Shown here piece after piece: positions 21,705 through 32,263 of a stretch of 64,000 nucleotides of DNA. Both the position numbers and the translations under genes were made by a program. The stretch lies in assembly GCA_033807775.1 (NCBI GenBank), contig CM066318.1, positions 87,376,879 through 87,440,878 on the forward strand, given 5' to 3'. The notes below the pieces were generated by a model. It was not told where the DNA came from. It made no database searches and saw nothing but the letters and a program-made list of their open reading frames with translations. The stretch comes from Saussurea involucrata. Lineage: Eukaryota; Streptophyta; Magnoliopsida; Asterales; Asteraceae. Every line of letters begins with the position of its first letter. Within the stretch, counting starts at the first letter, position 1.

Positions 21705-21738
21705 ATCACCATCGCATAACGCACGAGGCTTACACTAG
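21705..21738 (+). other. Putative Helitron 3' end, plus strand (copy 1)
   Basis: An imperfect hairpin around CATCGCATAACGCACGAGG, followed by GCTTACA and CTAG|T at 21735-21738. It could terminate a plus-strand Helitron whose 5' end is at 15512. The stem is degenerate, so this is tentative. Confidence 0.35.
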
Positions 21739-22102
21739 TGTCAGATTAAGATTAATAACTTTTAGTAGAAAGGAATAAAACCACAGTAAAGCTTGTTTCA
21801 TGTTTTTCTTTGTTTGTAAAAATGAATTGTAAGAACGAAATTTAAAAGTAAAATCATAGCCACAACCGCTGAATGAGTCGGATATGTCCTCCACATTATA
21901 AATAGGCAGCCGTTTGTGGGCTGGATAGAGTTGCCGGTATCAACCTTTTTGTACAAAGAAAAAATCATAGCGAAAAGAGTTCATAATTTACTGAATTAAA
22001 ATTATTCCGTTTGAGTTATAAAATAAACAAACGGCTTAACGATGTAGGCGTGCCTTGACCTAATCTTAGCCGTCTATTTCTGAAAACGCACATGAACCAT
22101 CA
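21739..22102. other. Non-coding, end of duplication copy 1
   Basis: No gene seen. In copy 2 the equivalent stretch leads into the upstream region of the U25-like snoRNA. Confidence 0.3.
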
Positions 22103-22783
22103 AACAAGATATATGAAAAACATCGGTGAGTCAATTTCAAATCTTTGTGACCCAACAAGATGCGTAATAGACTCACACCAAAGGCGGAGAAGATAATTCT
22201 CCTCAGGGCGGGATAGGCGTCAGCATGGAGGGTAAGCGAAATTGGATATGGGAGGTACCAGGTTCGTGATAACCTACTTGACACGATTGTAGATATGACC
22301 GACCATATTTGTTCATGTTTTCAATGGCAAAAATTTGGGTTACCGTGCGGCCATTCCATCGCTACTGCAAGATATATGGGTCGTAGAGATTGCAGCGACT
22401 TGGCTGTAAATTTCTTCACGTCCGAAACTTACCGGGCAACATACCAGGAGGTAATAAATCCAACTGGACCCCCTGAATCATGGGTGTCTCCACCCAACCC
22501 CCTTCCGCCATGCTATCCACCGTTAAACACTAAGAACAGAGCCGGGAGACCGAGAAAAAACGATCGACGTCCATCACGTGGTGAAGGTCCGATACAGCAA
22601 AAATGTACTCGGTGCCAATGCGTAGGGCATACTCGTGGAGAGTGTCCAACTCCCGTCCCTTCAAGCGTGCCAAGAAGTAGACGTTCAGTCAGCCAACTAA
22701 GTAACACGCAGGGCCCGTCGGAGCTTGAACCACATGGAAGTATAACATATGATAACGTTGATCTGAACATTGATTTCCCTTGA
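22103..22783 (+). pseudogene. MULE (MuDR-type) transposase, C-terminal fragment
   Basis: Mutator-like transposases end in a SWIM zinc finger and often a zinc knuckle. This frame opens exactly at the duplication edge, shows nonsense codons within about its first 40 codons (last at 22214-22216), and contains RLTPKAEK, then the SWIM finger CSC...LPCGH (about 22310-22355) and a CCHC knuckle CTRCQCVGHTRGEC (about 22602-22643), ending at TGA about 22783. The catalytic DDE domain is absent, so it is a truncated, dead copy. Confidence 0.85.
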
Positions 22784-23362
22784 TTGGGACGATAAATCTT
22801 GTATGCTTAGTGCTCTTGTTTTATATATAACGTGATTTTATTTACTTTATCGTCTCGTGGAATTTATCAAACATAAGTGATCTATGTTGTAATTTAACAA
22901 ACAAAAGAGACCCAAGTTGAAAAAAGGGACCAAAAATTAAAATGGAAAACATTTTCTTTAATTAATTTCTATATTAAATACATTAAAATGGAAAGGAACA
23001 TTACTTTAAATAAATATCTGAAACAACTCAGACAATACGTGTGAAAAAAAACAGTAAAACATGCAAAAACACCTGAAAAACCCTAAATACATAAAATGAT
23101 AGCCTAAAAACTAGAGGGACCAAAACTGCAATTTTTTGCCCTAAATCGCGGCCTAGGGGTGCTCAAAAACCCGATCAACCCAACCCAACCCGACGTGGAA
23201 TATCCCAACCCGAAGCAACCCGATGTCCAATCGAGTTGTAAAATCTTCAAACCGTATGTATTGGGTTGATACCGGGTTACGATAATTTGAACCCAACCCA
23301 ACCCGATGAACCCGATATATATATATATATATTCATTCTCTTATCCATCTCTATATAACTCC

Positions 23363-23365
<3 letters not shown>
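22784..23365. other. Non-coding interval between the duplications
   Basis: AT-rich sequence, then a stretch (about 23160-23310) built of degenerate CCCAACCCG-like motifs. No gene supported. Confidence 0.4.

Positions 23366-23428
<63 letters not shown>
23366..23428. repeat. Compound microsatellite (CA)n(TA)n
   Basis: A CA run followed by a TA run, continuing into a short GA run at the edge of the adjacent fold-back element. Confidence 0.95.
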
Positions 23429-23440
<12 letters not shown>

Positions 23441-23686
23441 AAGGTTCAAACGAGGAGCGTAACAATTTACGAGAAACGCGAGGAGCACCGCCCATGTACA
23501 AAATCATATGTGATTCACATATAAAATCATATGTGATTAAAATTCGGACCCGCACGGTTTGTCCCGCGGTTTGCAAAGCGCGCGGTTTGTCCCGCGGTTT
23601 GTACTGTGAATCACATGTGATTTTGTACATGGGCGGTGCTCCTCGCGTTTTCTTAAATTGTTACGCTCCTCGTTTGAACCCGTCTC
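23429..23686. mobile_element. Fold-back MITE with ~85 bp inverted arms
   Basis: The left arm (from about 23429) and right arm (to about 23686) are inverted copies including GGTTCAAACGAGGAGCGTAA, the segment GGAGCACCGCCCATGTAC and TGTGATTCACA. The loop contains a doubled CGGTTTGTCCCGCGGTTTG. TA-repeat flanks hide the duplication. Long arms suggest a Mutator-type fold-back element. Confidence 0.75.
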
Positions 23687-23851
23687 TATATATATAGTAG
23701 ATGTTAACATATATATGCAAATTGAGAAAAACATTTGATGACGATATGTTTAAGATTTAAGAAATATGCAAATTGGAAACGTCAAGTTATTTGATCATAT
23801 TTGGTTTAGACATTTTTATATGTAGTATCTAAATATTGTTTGAATTATCGG

Positions 23852-25278
23852 TTGAAAAGCTCTTCGTTAAATGAAGCGAAAACTTTAAGATCCTTCACAA
23901 GAATTTCAACAGCCTTCGACCGATCATGCCTAAATCACATAAATTCAAATACCCACCGTTATTTAAGCTCAAAGATTCATATAAATTACATAAATTCAAA
24001 TACTCATGATTTTTATGCTCAAAGTTTCATATAAAATTCAAATACCCACCACTATTTAAGCTTAAAGATTCATATAAATTACATAAATACAAATACCAAC
24101 CATTATTTAAGCTCAGAGATTCATATAAATTACATAAATTCAAATACCCACAATTTTTAATGCTCACAGGTTCATATACATAAATTTCAAATACCCATAA
24201 TTTTTTTTTGCTCAAAGATTCATATAAATTACATAAATTTTCAAATACCCACCATTATTTAAGCTCACAATATCATATAAATTACATAACTTCAAATACC
24301 CACAATTATTTAAGCTCAAAGATTCATACAAAACAAGTTCAAATTCAAATACCCACCAATATTTAAGCTCAAAGATTCATACAAAACAAGTTCAAATTCA
24401 AATACCCACCAATATTTAAGCTCAAAGATTCATATAAAACACATTTAAATTCACTTGAAAGAAAATACTTATTTATCCAATGCTTCAAGATACTTCTGCT
24501 TCCTAATTTCGAAAAAGATCTTCATCGAATACCTATTATCATCCACTTTCGTAAACCCAGAAAGGTATTTCTCAACATCATCCCAATTCCCATTTTGCAC
24601 TTCATCCTCAAAATACCGCATGTTAAAGAAAACCCCTGATTCTTGTTCCAACGTATGATAAAATCCCAGAAAAATAGAGGCAAAAACAAACATATAAAGT
24701 TTACAAAAAATACTAAAAAACAAGAGCATAAAAACCCAACTAATCAACAAAAACTGGAATTCAAACACTTACTTGTGAACAGTTTCTTTAAATTTTTCGT
24801 CATCAAGAAACTGTAAAATCAAGAACACGAGCTCTCTGCTTAGAGACGACATTGCAGCTCCGCCGTCCCCAAAATCAAGAAAATGAAATTAGGGTTCTAA
24901 CAAAGCAGATCTGTAAAAAACCCAAGTGAAACCAAAATGAGTAATTGAAGTTCACCAAAGATAATCTGAAGTCACCAAGTTTGAAATTGAAAAGAATGAG
25001 CGGATTGTTACCTTTGAATAATGGAATCAACATCTTGGGAGTTGGAATCGATTTATTGGGCGGATACCGGTATAGAACAACCCAAAATTGATTTTGGGTT
25101 TGGATTTCAGGGGTGAAGCTTGAGAACAACCAATCCAAGAAAACCTTAAGAAAAGAAACATGGAAAGCATGAAATTGATTATTACCTTCTTTGAGTCGAT
25201 CCCATCTCCATCTGGACAATCCATTAGATCCTAAATCAACCAAACAAAAGAAAAAAAACCACAAAACAAGAAATTGAG
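23852..25278 (-). pseudogene. TPL: TOPLESS-family fragment (copy 2), exon 3 truncated
   Basis: Same as the copy 1 fragment: exon 1 24852-24773, exon 2 24652-24473 with the same broken AC acceptor and AT donor, exon 3 from 23929 but cut at 23852 by the duplication breakpoint. The shared splice-site lesions show that the damage predates the duplication. Confidence 0.9.
23947..24452. repeat. Minisatellite in TOPLESS intron 2 (copy 2)
   Basis: The same ten-unit array as at 17189-17694. Identity of a tandem array between copies argues for a very recent duplication. Confidence 0.9.
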
Positions 25279-25864
25279 ATTAGAAACGCGATAGAAACCC
25301 TAAATCAAGAAACCGATATTAAAATCATATTAGAAATCGAGACCACAAATCAGTGCACGAAGTCTTAGGGAAGAGCAAATACATTAGGAGCGGCGGTGAT
25401 GGTGGTCGTCGTCTACATCAGCGCACAAAGGGGATGGATTCAAAGATGATGAGAGGCGGTGATGGTGGTCGTCGTCTATAGCGATGCGAGGTGTGAAGCT
25501 GCGAGGTGGAGAGGAGCGACGAGATGCGGTGGGGGTGCGGCAGGGTGTGAGAAGCACTAGTCTATAGTGATTTCAAATTTTCAAGATGGAAGTGTTTGGG
25601 GAGAAAGACGAAGAGGCTGGTAATGAAATGATGAGTCTCACGCGTGCAGCGTGCTTTGAGAGACATCAGTGATTTAATCTTTCTGACTCTATAATTTTAA
25701 GTAACCATGCTTTAAGTGGTGGTACATTAAGTTTTAAAAGTTGTTTTTAAGAGTTTGGAGGTTAAATGTATTATAAGATAGTATAGATATATAATATATG
25801 TGTGTGTTTTAAAAAGAATTGGTATCATTCGACCAAGCCCCTAAACCCGATTCAGATATAGTTA

Positions 25865-25971
25865 TGGGCTGTTTAAGGCCCACTCATTGTTGGCCTTTTT
25901 GAACTGAAAGGCTTCTCACTCGTCCATCTAGTAATCGTAGTCATTGCAAACCCTAGCTACTGTAAACCCTA
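25865..25971 (+). promoter_or_regulatory. Telo-box/Site II promoter (copy 2)
   Basis: Same motifs as at 19107-19213: two Site II elements and two telo-boxes upstream of the second snoRNA unit. Confidence 0.6.
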
Positions 25972-26408
25972 TTTAATCCCGCACGCCTCACTCTTCTTCA
26001 CCAGTACAACATTTCTTCTCGATCCATTGTTTTCCTTGATCGAATTCTCAAAATTCGTCACATAAATGTCTGAATCAAGGTCTGTTTACATCGCTTACGG
26101 TAAGCTAAAGTTAATCTAGCCAGCAATTAGGTTGTTTCTCGTAATATGAAAGCATTTATCGTCAAAATCCTTGAATTTATAAACATCTATTTGTTTTCGT
26201 GTGTTTGAAATTAAAGTTTTGCATCTGTTTTACCCTCTCCTGTGATAAAATCAATATAATCCAAGGAGATATAACTGATGCATATAGTGAATTATAGGAT
26301 GGCTTACCAACGCATTGCATATCTACAGATTGCTTTAGTGTCAAATGGTCCTTCCTATATTTTTTTTCATTTCAAATTTGAGTTGAATTTGTTTTTGTTG
26401 CTATGAAA

Positions 26409-26492
26409 TGGCAGATGATGAAATTTCAGTTCTATGCTTAACACACTGATTAAACCGTGGTGACTACAAACTCCGCTTATTATCTGATGCCA
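26409..26492 (+). ncRNA. Box C/D snoRNA complementary to 25S rRNA (copy 2)
   Basis: Same sequence as 19651-19734, with terminal stem, C, D', C' and D boxes and both 25S-complementary guides intact. Confidence 0.8.
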
Positions 26493-26559
26493 AATTCTCT
26501 GTGGAATTAGGTTTTAGTTCTAATTTATTTTAACATAATTTTGGAATTGTTGGATGAGG

Positions 26560-26646
26560 AAGGCAAATGATGCTACACAAAAATCTTATACTACACACTG
26601 AAAATTTTCTTGTAGAAAACAAATCTCACTTATTTTCTGATGCTTT
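26560..26646 (+). ncRNA. Degenerate tandem relative of the 25S snoRNA (copy 2)
   Basis: Same as 19802-19888. Confidence 0.5.
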
Positions 26647-26707
26647 ACCTCTTTCCATATCTGTTTATATAATGTTGTTAATTGAAAATTATATATACTT
26701 TTTACTT

Positions 26708-26800
26708 GATTCAGTGATGAGATCAAGCAGACGGGCGGTCTGAAATGATGCCATGTTGATTGTCTGCGTGATATCCAAAATTTTGGATTCAGCTCTGAGA
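26708..26800 (+). ncRNA. U43: U43-like box C/D snoRNA (copy 2)
   Basis: Same as 19950-20042, with the 18S-complementary guide GACGGGCGGT in front of D' CTGA. Confidence 0.6.
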
Positions 26801-26908
26801 TTTTCTTTGCGTGATCTGTTTTTGTATTAAAGTGTTAAAATTAGAGTCCAAATTAGGTGGTTTCAACGTTTGGTTGTTTCTGTTTTTGTTTAAACTAAAT
26901 TACGTTTT

Positions 26909-26987
26909 ATGCTATGATGATTATGCAAATTTATGTCTGGACATATGAGACATTGTCATTGAAATGAAGCGCATACTTCTGAGCAAT
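26909..26987 (+). ncRNA. Candidate box C/D snoRNA, target unknown (copy 2)
   Basis: Same as 20151-20229. Confidence 0.4.
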
Positions 26988-27148
26988 TAGAATTGTATAT
27001 GGGTACATTTAGGTAGTCTCTCTTCTGAGCACCACAGATTCTGTTTTATGAGTTTGTTAAATCGGCTTACTCTCTTTGTCATTACAGTTTTCTATTTCGT
27101 ATGTGGGATTTGCCATAGACACCCCTAATAGCGGCTCTTAATGTATTA

Positions 27149-27469
27149 GAGCATCTCCAATAGATTCTCTATAATTTCTCTAAAATAGATAATCAAAAAT
27201 CAAAATCTCAAAATTAAATTATATTTCACTATAGCAGATTTTCTATTTTAGAGATTTCAACATTAAATATATTATTAAAATATTATAAACTTTATTATCC
27301 CAATTTATCTTTTTAAACAAATTATCATCAAGTTTTAGATAATTCTCTAAAATTGAAAGTTTTTTTTGTTATCTTTATTTTAAAAAAACAATGAAAGAGA
27401 AGATGTTGGAGACAAATAGAGAACAAAACCTCTATTTTCTTTATTTTAGAAAACCTAGTGGAGATGCTC
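27149..27469. mobile_element. Tourist-like MITE (copy 2)
   Basis: Duplicate of 20391-20711, with the same TTA flanks. Confidence 0.88.
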
Positions 27470-27522
27470 TTAGGAATTGAAACACTAGATCCATCAAATC
27501 GTTACATATTATTTTATTATTG

Positions 27523-28223
27523 TTAAATAATGTTGATATTTTGCAATAGTATTATTGGACATTCAATTTTAAGTTGAAGGTAATGAGGGGGTAAACCGCT
27601 AACAGTCAGTGAGTTTAATAATTCCATTAGATATAAGTTATTCTTATAGTCTTTTGGTTTGTGAAAACTATAGTAATTTTGTTTCTCTTTGCAGAATCTT
27701 TCAATCAATTGATCATTAATCTCATTGATATGCCCATTTTTAGTTGTGAGTATTGCCCTTAAAATGATATAATCTGAAGCAGTCCTATTGGTTAGCAGAG
27801 AAGAAAATATTGCATCAATCAAAGCATCATTTGATTCATCTTGTTTGGTGTAAGGAATGACCATGTCATCATATAAGCGGATAAAGTTATCGTCCACTGT
27901 TTCTTCTTCTTCATCACTGACTCGTAACAGAAAATCTGAATACCATCGATCAGTAAGTGCTCTCATATTTATCGTTAAATACAACTTTTTAATCGAATAC
28001 CAAATAGGTAACATCCGTAGGCTAGAGTCTACAATATGTGCTCGGATACCTTTTCTCGTTATTGGCAATACCTGTCTAAAACCACCTCCCATAATCATTA
28101 TCTTTCCACCAAATGGGAGTCGCACCCCAGTGATGTCTTACATTGTTCTATCGAGTGCCTCCACTGCTTGCCTATTTGCCACTGATGCTTCATCCCAGAT
28201 GATTATTTTTGCATCTTGTCCAA
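27523..28223 (-). pseudogene. Helitron PIF1-like helicase, middle fragment (copy 2)
   Basis: Same fragment as at 20765-21465. In this copy the missing upstream half of the gene lies about 2.5 kb away on the same strand (30780-32258), separated by the U25-like snoRNA region and a Copia fragment. This is probably the original arrangement of the interrupted helicase gene. Confidence 0.8.
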
Positions 28224-28462
28224 CTTAATTTTGTTGTAGCGTGATATGGTTGGAAAATATGTCGTGTGAGTTATAAATAACATAACAATAAAACTAATAC
28301 TGATGCATTTCAAACTTTTCGTAACAATATATATATATATATATATTTATGCAAACTAACCATTTATGAAAATCCATTCGTTGTTTTAGATTGTATCTCA
28401 TTATTTGTTAAGCGATAAATTACAATTTATCTTAACTCGATCAAGTACCACTTAAAATAATT

Positions 28463-28496
28463 ATCACCATCGCATAACGCACGAGGCTTACACTAG
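28463..28496 (+). other. Putative Helitron 3' end (copy 2)
   Basis: Duplicate of 21705-21738, ending CTAG|T. Confidence 0.35.
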
Positions 28497-28881
28497 TGTC
28501 AGATTAAGATTAATAACTTTTAGTAGAAAGGAATAAAACCACAGTAAAGCTTGTTTCATGTTTTTCTTTGTTTGTAAAAATGAATTGTAAGAACGAAATT
28601 TAAAAGTAAAATCATAGCCACAACCGCTGAATGAGTCGGATATGTCCTCCACATTATAAATAGGCAGCCGTTTGTGGGCTGGATAGAGTTGCCGGTATCA
28701 ACCTTTTTGTACAAAGAAAAAATCATAGCGAAAAGAGTTCATAATTTACTGAATTAAAATTATTCCGTTTGAGTTATAAAATAAACAAACGGCTTAACGA
28801 TGTAGGCGTGCCTTGACCTAATCTTAGCCGTCTATTTCTGAAAACGCACATGAACCATCAGATGTAACAGGTTCAACCCTC

Positions 28882-28888
28882 TATATAA
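28882..28888 (+). promoter_or_regulatory. TATA box upstream of the U25-like snoRNA
   Basis: TATATAA within CCCTCTATATAACAACCG, 22 bp beyond the duplication edge and about 335 bp before the snoRNA. An intron-like acceptor (ATGCAG) follows at about 28970. A promoter role is inferred. Confidence 0.35.
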
Positions 28889-29220
28889 CAACCGTTCTTC
28901 CACTTCCAATTTCAACCACCAGTTATAGGGTTACGTCTCACAACGTGCTTCTCTCTTGTTTATATGCAGTTTTTCGTGTATGTGATTGTGTTTTTGAGGC
29001 TTCTTCTAGATGGTCGGCATGAATTTTCAGTTTCTGTCTGACTCGTTCCCTTGAAGCAATATCTAGCGTGCTGTTTTTTATTTTTTTTGAATCTTTAATC
29101 GGTTTTCATTGAGGAACAATTGGACAGCTACATGGATTTTGAGTTTACACATATTACACACTCACAAGCACGAACTAATCATGAAATTTGAAGCGATGCG
29201 TTATTTAATTGGGGAGTAAT

Positions 29221-29299
29221 TGACTGTGATGAGCCAATACAGACCTGTAATGACTTGCGAATATGATCGCATCTTATGAACATCTAAGGGACTGAGTCT
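29221..29299 (+). ncRNA. U25: U25-like box C/D snoRNA targeting 18S rRNA
   Basis: Box C GTGATGA (29226-29232) and box D CTGA (29292-29295) are closed by GAC/GTC (29222-29224, 29296-29298). The internal guide ACAGACCTGT (29239-29248) before a degenerate D' (ATGA, 29250-29253) is the known U25 guide, complementary to 18S ACAGGUCUGU; the D'+5 base pairs with the guanosine methylated in animals and yeast. A second guide, GAACATCTAAGGG (29278-29290), is perfectly complementary for 13 nt to the nearby 18S CCCUUAGAUGUUC. Two guides on neighbouring 18S sites make chance very unlikely. Confidence 0.82.
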
Positions 29300-29305
29300 C
29301 GGGTT

Positions 29306-30090
29306 GCCCTTTCTATCTATATCTATTTTGATTTCCTATTTCCAAACTGTTTTTGAAAGGATTTTTAATATCTGTGATTTTCAAGTTTGATTGTGTTCGT
29401 GGCTTCATAAAAATTGAATGTGGATTTGCTGAAACTGCTTAGTATCAGCAAGTTTTTATGGAATGGAGCCTAGAAAAAAGGTTTCCCTCGCTATCCGGTG
29501 TTGGTTTCAATATTGCATTTGGACGTTGGGAAACTACATTTGTCGTTCATTCTATAACTGTAGATATGCATTTTATTCGTTCTAGTATTTCATGATTTGT
29601 TTGAAACGTCCCTGTCGTTGTTGCTTGCTTGTTACTAGTATTAAATTGCTCATGTCTATGTATTGGAAGTGTTGAATTTGGAAGCAATATTTTTATGACT
29701 TTGTGTTGGAATCCAAAGACTTTTGTTGAAGTTTACATTTGATTAGCGATATGTAAGTAGTGCAAGATCCATATGGTGTTGTTATGCCATGATGTTCTTC
29801 CCAGATTCCTTGAAGATGTGACTATGACCAATAATATGATATTGGCGAAAGGGACATAGTCAGGATTTATAGTTTGGGGGAGCATCGAGTGTTAATAAAT
29901 ATAAATTTTGTTGGACTTTGACTTACAAAACTACCCTCTCTCTCTCCGATATTGCAAATCTACCCCTACATTTCAGTGATATGAGCCGTGATCGCAGACC
30001 CGACCCTTATGACACGTGAATTTGGTCTGCGATGGGTTCAGATTTTGGTTAATAATAAATTAGAAATAAAACCAAATAGGACGAGATAAA
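29306..30090. other. Non-coding interval
   Basis: No gene seen. There are two hairpins: TTGCTGA/TCAGCAA near 29427-29455, and nested ACTATG/CATAGT with CCAATA/TATTGG near 29820-29870. A TC-rich stretch lies near 29935-29950. Confidence 0.35.
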
Positions 30091-30150
30091 AATGTATCAA
30101 GGTTGCTAGATTACTGGTTAAATGTATCAAGGTTGCTAGATTACTGGTTA
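30091..30150. repeat. 30 bp tandem duplication
   Basis: ATGTATCAAGGTTGCTAGAT plus TACTGGTTAA occurs twice head to tail; a third partial unit (TTACTGGTTAAGGTCTTG) lies at about 30238. Confidence 0.9.
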
Positions 30151-30289
30151 AGGTCTTGTATACATGTGCAATTGAGAGAGAGAAGGGGCTTGTAAACATG
30201 TGCTATTTGGGGTAGTTTAGTTAAATTCCGTAAAAAATTACTGGTTAAGGTCTTGAATTTAACTAGACATGAACCTGCTTAAACAAACA

Positions 30290-30765
30290 TGCAACAAACA
30301 TAATGTCAGGCCTTGTAGCTGCCAAGTACATTCGACTCCCAATTAGTTGCTTGTAGCTGGATGAATCAACCAGCTCTCCTCCTTCCTTTGACAGCTTAGT
30401 TCCAGGTACATTTGGGTTATTTCTAGAGTTGCAATTTTCCATTATGAATCTTTCAAGAACCTCACCAGCGTACTTCTATGTGAAACACTGAAGATTTCTA
30501 CGCCTAAGAAATAACGCATCTTCAATCATGTTGAATTGTTCCTTCATAGATGACTTCAGTGTTTCACATAGAGCTAGATCATCCCCTGTAAGAATTAAGT
30601 CGTTAACATACAAACTTACAATTATGAATTGCCTTTGGAGGTATTCTTGACGAACAAAATATGCTTATGGCTATATTTGTCGAATCCTTCACCCATGAAA
30701 TATTCTTTTATCTTGTTGTACCAGGCTCTTGGGGACTGCTTAAGGATTGCGCTCTCAACAAACGG
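30290..30765 (-). pseudogene. Copia reverse-transcriptase fragment inside Helitron sequence
   Basis: Minus-strand translation, with frameshifts and stops, gives Copia RT landmarks in order: QSPRAWYNKIKEYF (about 30730), a degenerate SLYVNDLILTGDD in the position of YVDD (about 30600), NPNVPGTKLS and SYKQLIGSRMYLAATRPDI (about 30310). The upstream end runs straight into helicase sequence at about 30770, so the fragment was inserted or joined within the helicase gene. No LTRs. Confidence 0.7.
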
Positions 30766-30779
30766 ATTGAACCGTTCTC

Positions 30780-32258
30780 CCCCTGGCATGTTACTAGCGA
30801 CAACGTCCGATGAATCGGTCGCAAGTGCATCATGTTCACAGGAACAAACATTAGTGAGTAAAGCTTTGTATAGAAATGTTTTTTTCGGTTACACACACCC
30901 GGACGATCATTATTTACATGACTCGTGATCTCATCAAATGCATGTTTCTGGTCGGAATTTAGAGAGTCTCGGGCATGCATTTATGTTTGAAAGATTGAAA
31001 TCATCGAGTTTCTTACCCATAGATTGTAAAAAGATTGAGATATCTGTAAGAACCATATTTCGGACTATCTCAGCATTTTTGTAATGTCGTCTGTAATCTT
31101 CAGAGAGTGAATCATAATGTTCATCCCATAACTTGCGAACATCTCCCGGCTTATATTAAATCAAGATCGTTGGGAATAGTCGTTTAAGAGTATTGGGAAA
31201 CTGAAATAAGGAGGCCTCGGCAAGACAATGCGATAAATTATCGTCGGTCTCTATCAAACCTCTCTCAACAGCTGCTTTTCGAAATGTCGGATGTAATACG
31301 TCATTAACCGTGTAAAGATCTTCAAAGCATGTAGGTCCACTAATATGCGAGAGAACTAGGTGTAGATATACCGTTCTCCTTCAGCATGTGCAATCTTCAG
31401 AGCATGTAGGTCCACTAATATGCAAAGATCTTCGTCCTTTCATTGGTCTTCGGCTCCGAGTATTCCATTTACGTGATTTGGCATTCCATGTGTAATGTCT
31501 CGGAAAATCTTTGTACAAATAGCGTCTCGCACTCAAATCTGTTTTATTCCTCTCAAAAAATGTGGTCAACATTGATCTCTTATCCTTATCTCTATCAACA
31601 ATATCTGTCATAATATCATTCTCTCTAAACCTAACCAACTGCTTATTCGGAAGATGGACCTGCAAAGCCATAACACAAGGGTGTATTTTAGAAAGAGGAA
31701 AACTAAAAATCCGCCAAATCGTCTCAGGTGGAGAAACATATCGTGCATCTTGAAATCTTTTTATCTCATTAATAACAACCTCTTCTCTATCAGGATCGAC
31801 ATGAATAACCTGTTTGTCACATGAATAACCTGTTTGTCATGACCTTTGTAAACATACTTGAAAATATATTTCACAGATATTATACTTGAGCAAACCTCAA
31901 CAATGATGTGATAGTTGAACATCATTAGCAACTTTGGGTTATATGGGACCATCCATCTATTATCTAGGATATTGTCTCGGACGTCCGTTTGTATTCCATT
32001 GTTTCTCCTCTGATACATCGGATATGAGTTATCTTCTTGTGCCGTCTTGTCGTTGAATTGCTGAGGATATCTAAAATGACATTTTCTTGGCTCACCGTTC
32101 ATACAAGGGCTGCATGGTTTAGAATGACCGCAAGGACCATGCATCATGTTCATTATCACCGATTGATGCATTTTAGGATACTTTGCTGGGTCTAGGATTT
32201 CGGCACACACGATCTTGTCGTAATGGTCTGGGTTTGTAATCTTGTGTCGCGGCTTCAT
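30780..32258 (-). pseudogene. Helitron Rep/helicase, N-terminal half, decayed
   Basis: Rep-helicase drives rolling-circle transposition. The minus strand from 32258 encodes the Helitron-like N domain: MMHGPCG...CPCMNG-like cysteines, CHFRYPQQF, LDNRWMVPYNP, and the two-tyrosine motif YIFKYVYKGHDK (about 31850). It then continues with HLPNKQLVRFR and the helicase start LNSDQKHAFDEI (about 30955), through a degenerate Walker A region to about 30790. A perfect 20 bp tandem duplication (31799-31838) shifts frame just after the tyrosine motif, and a second short duplication breaks it near 31330-31430. The HUH metal-binding part upstream of 32258 is missing. Confidence 0.85.
31799..31838 (-). repeat. 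20 bp tandem duplication that shifts the Rep frame
   Basis: ACATGAATAACCTGTTTGTC occurs twice without a gap, so one extra unit (20 bp) breaks the frame. Confidence 0.95.
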
Positions 32259-32263
32259 TATCT

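Larger units (their letters stand above)
17094..22102. repeat. 5,009 bp direct duplication, copy 1
   Basis: Matches 23852-28860 at a constant offset of 6,758 bp; I saw no difference where I compared. It contains the TOPLESS fragment, snoRNA cluster, MITE, helicase piece and putative Helitron 3' end. The left edge continues naturally into TOPLESS exon 3; the right edge abuts a truncated MULE gene. Confidence 0.95.
23852..28860. repeat. 5,009 bp direct duplication, copy 2
   Basis: Matches 17094-22102. The left edge cuts TOPLESS exon 3; the right edge continues smoothly into the U25-like snoRNA upstream region. Copy 1's left edge and copy 2's right edge therefore look ancestral, and the inner junctions look new. 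Confidence 0.95.

Noticed and set aside
23306..23700. Several short open frames near the microsatellite and fold-back element
   Set aside because: They translate dinucleotide repeats and inverted arms; low complexity only.
28650..28665. TATAAATA as a U-snRNA gene promoter
   Set aside because: No upstream sequence element at the required spacing and no snRNA downstream.
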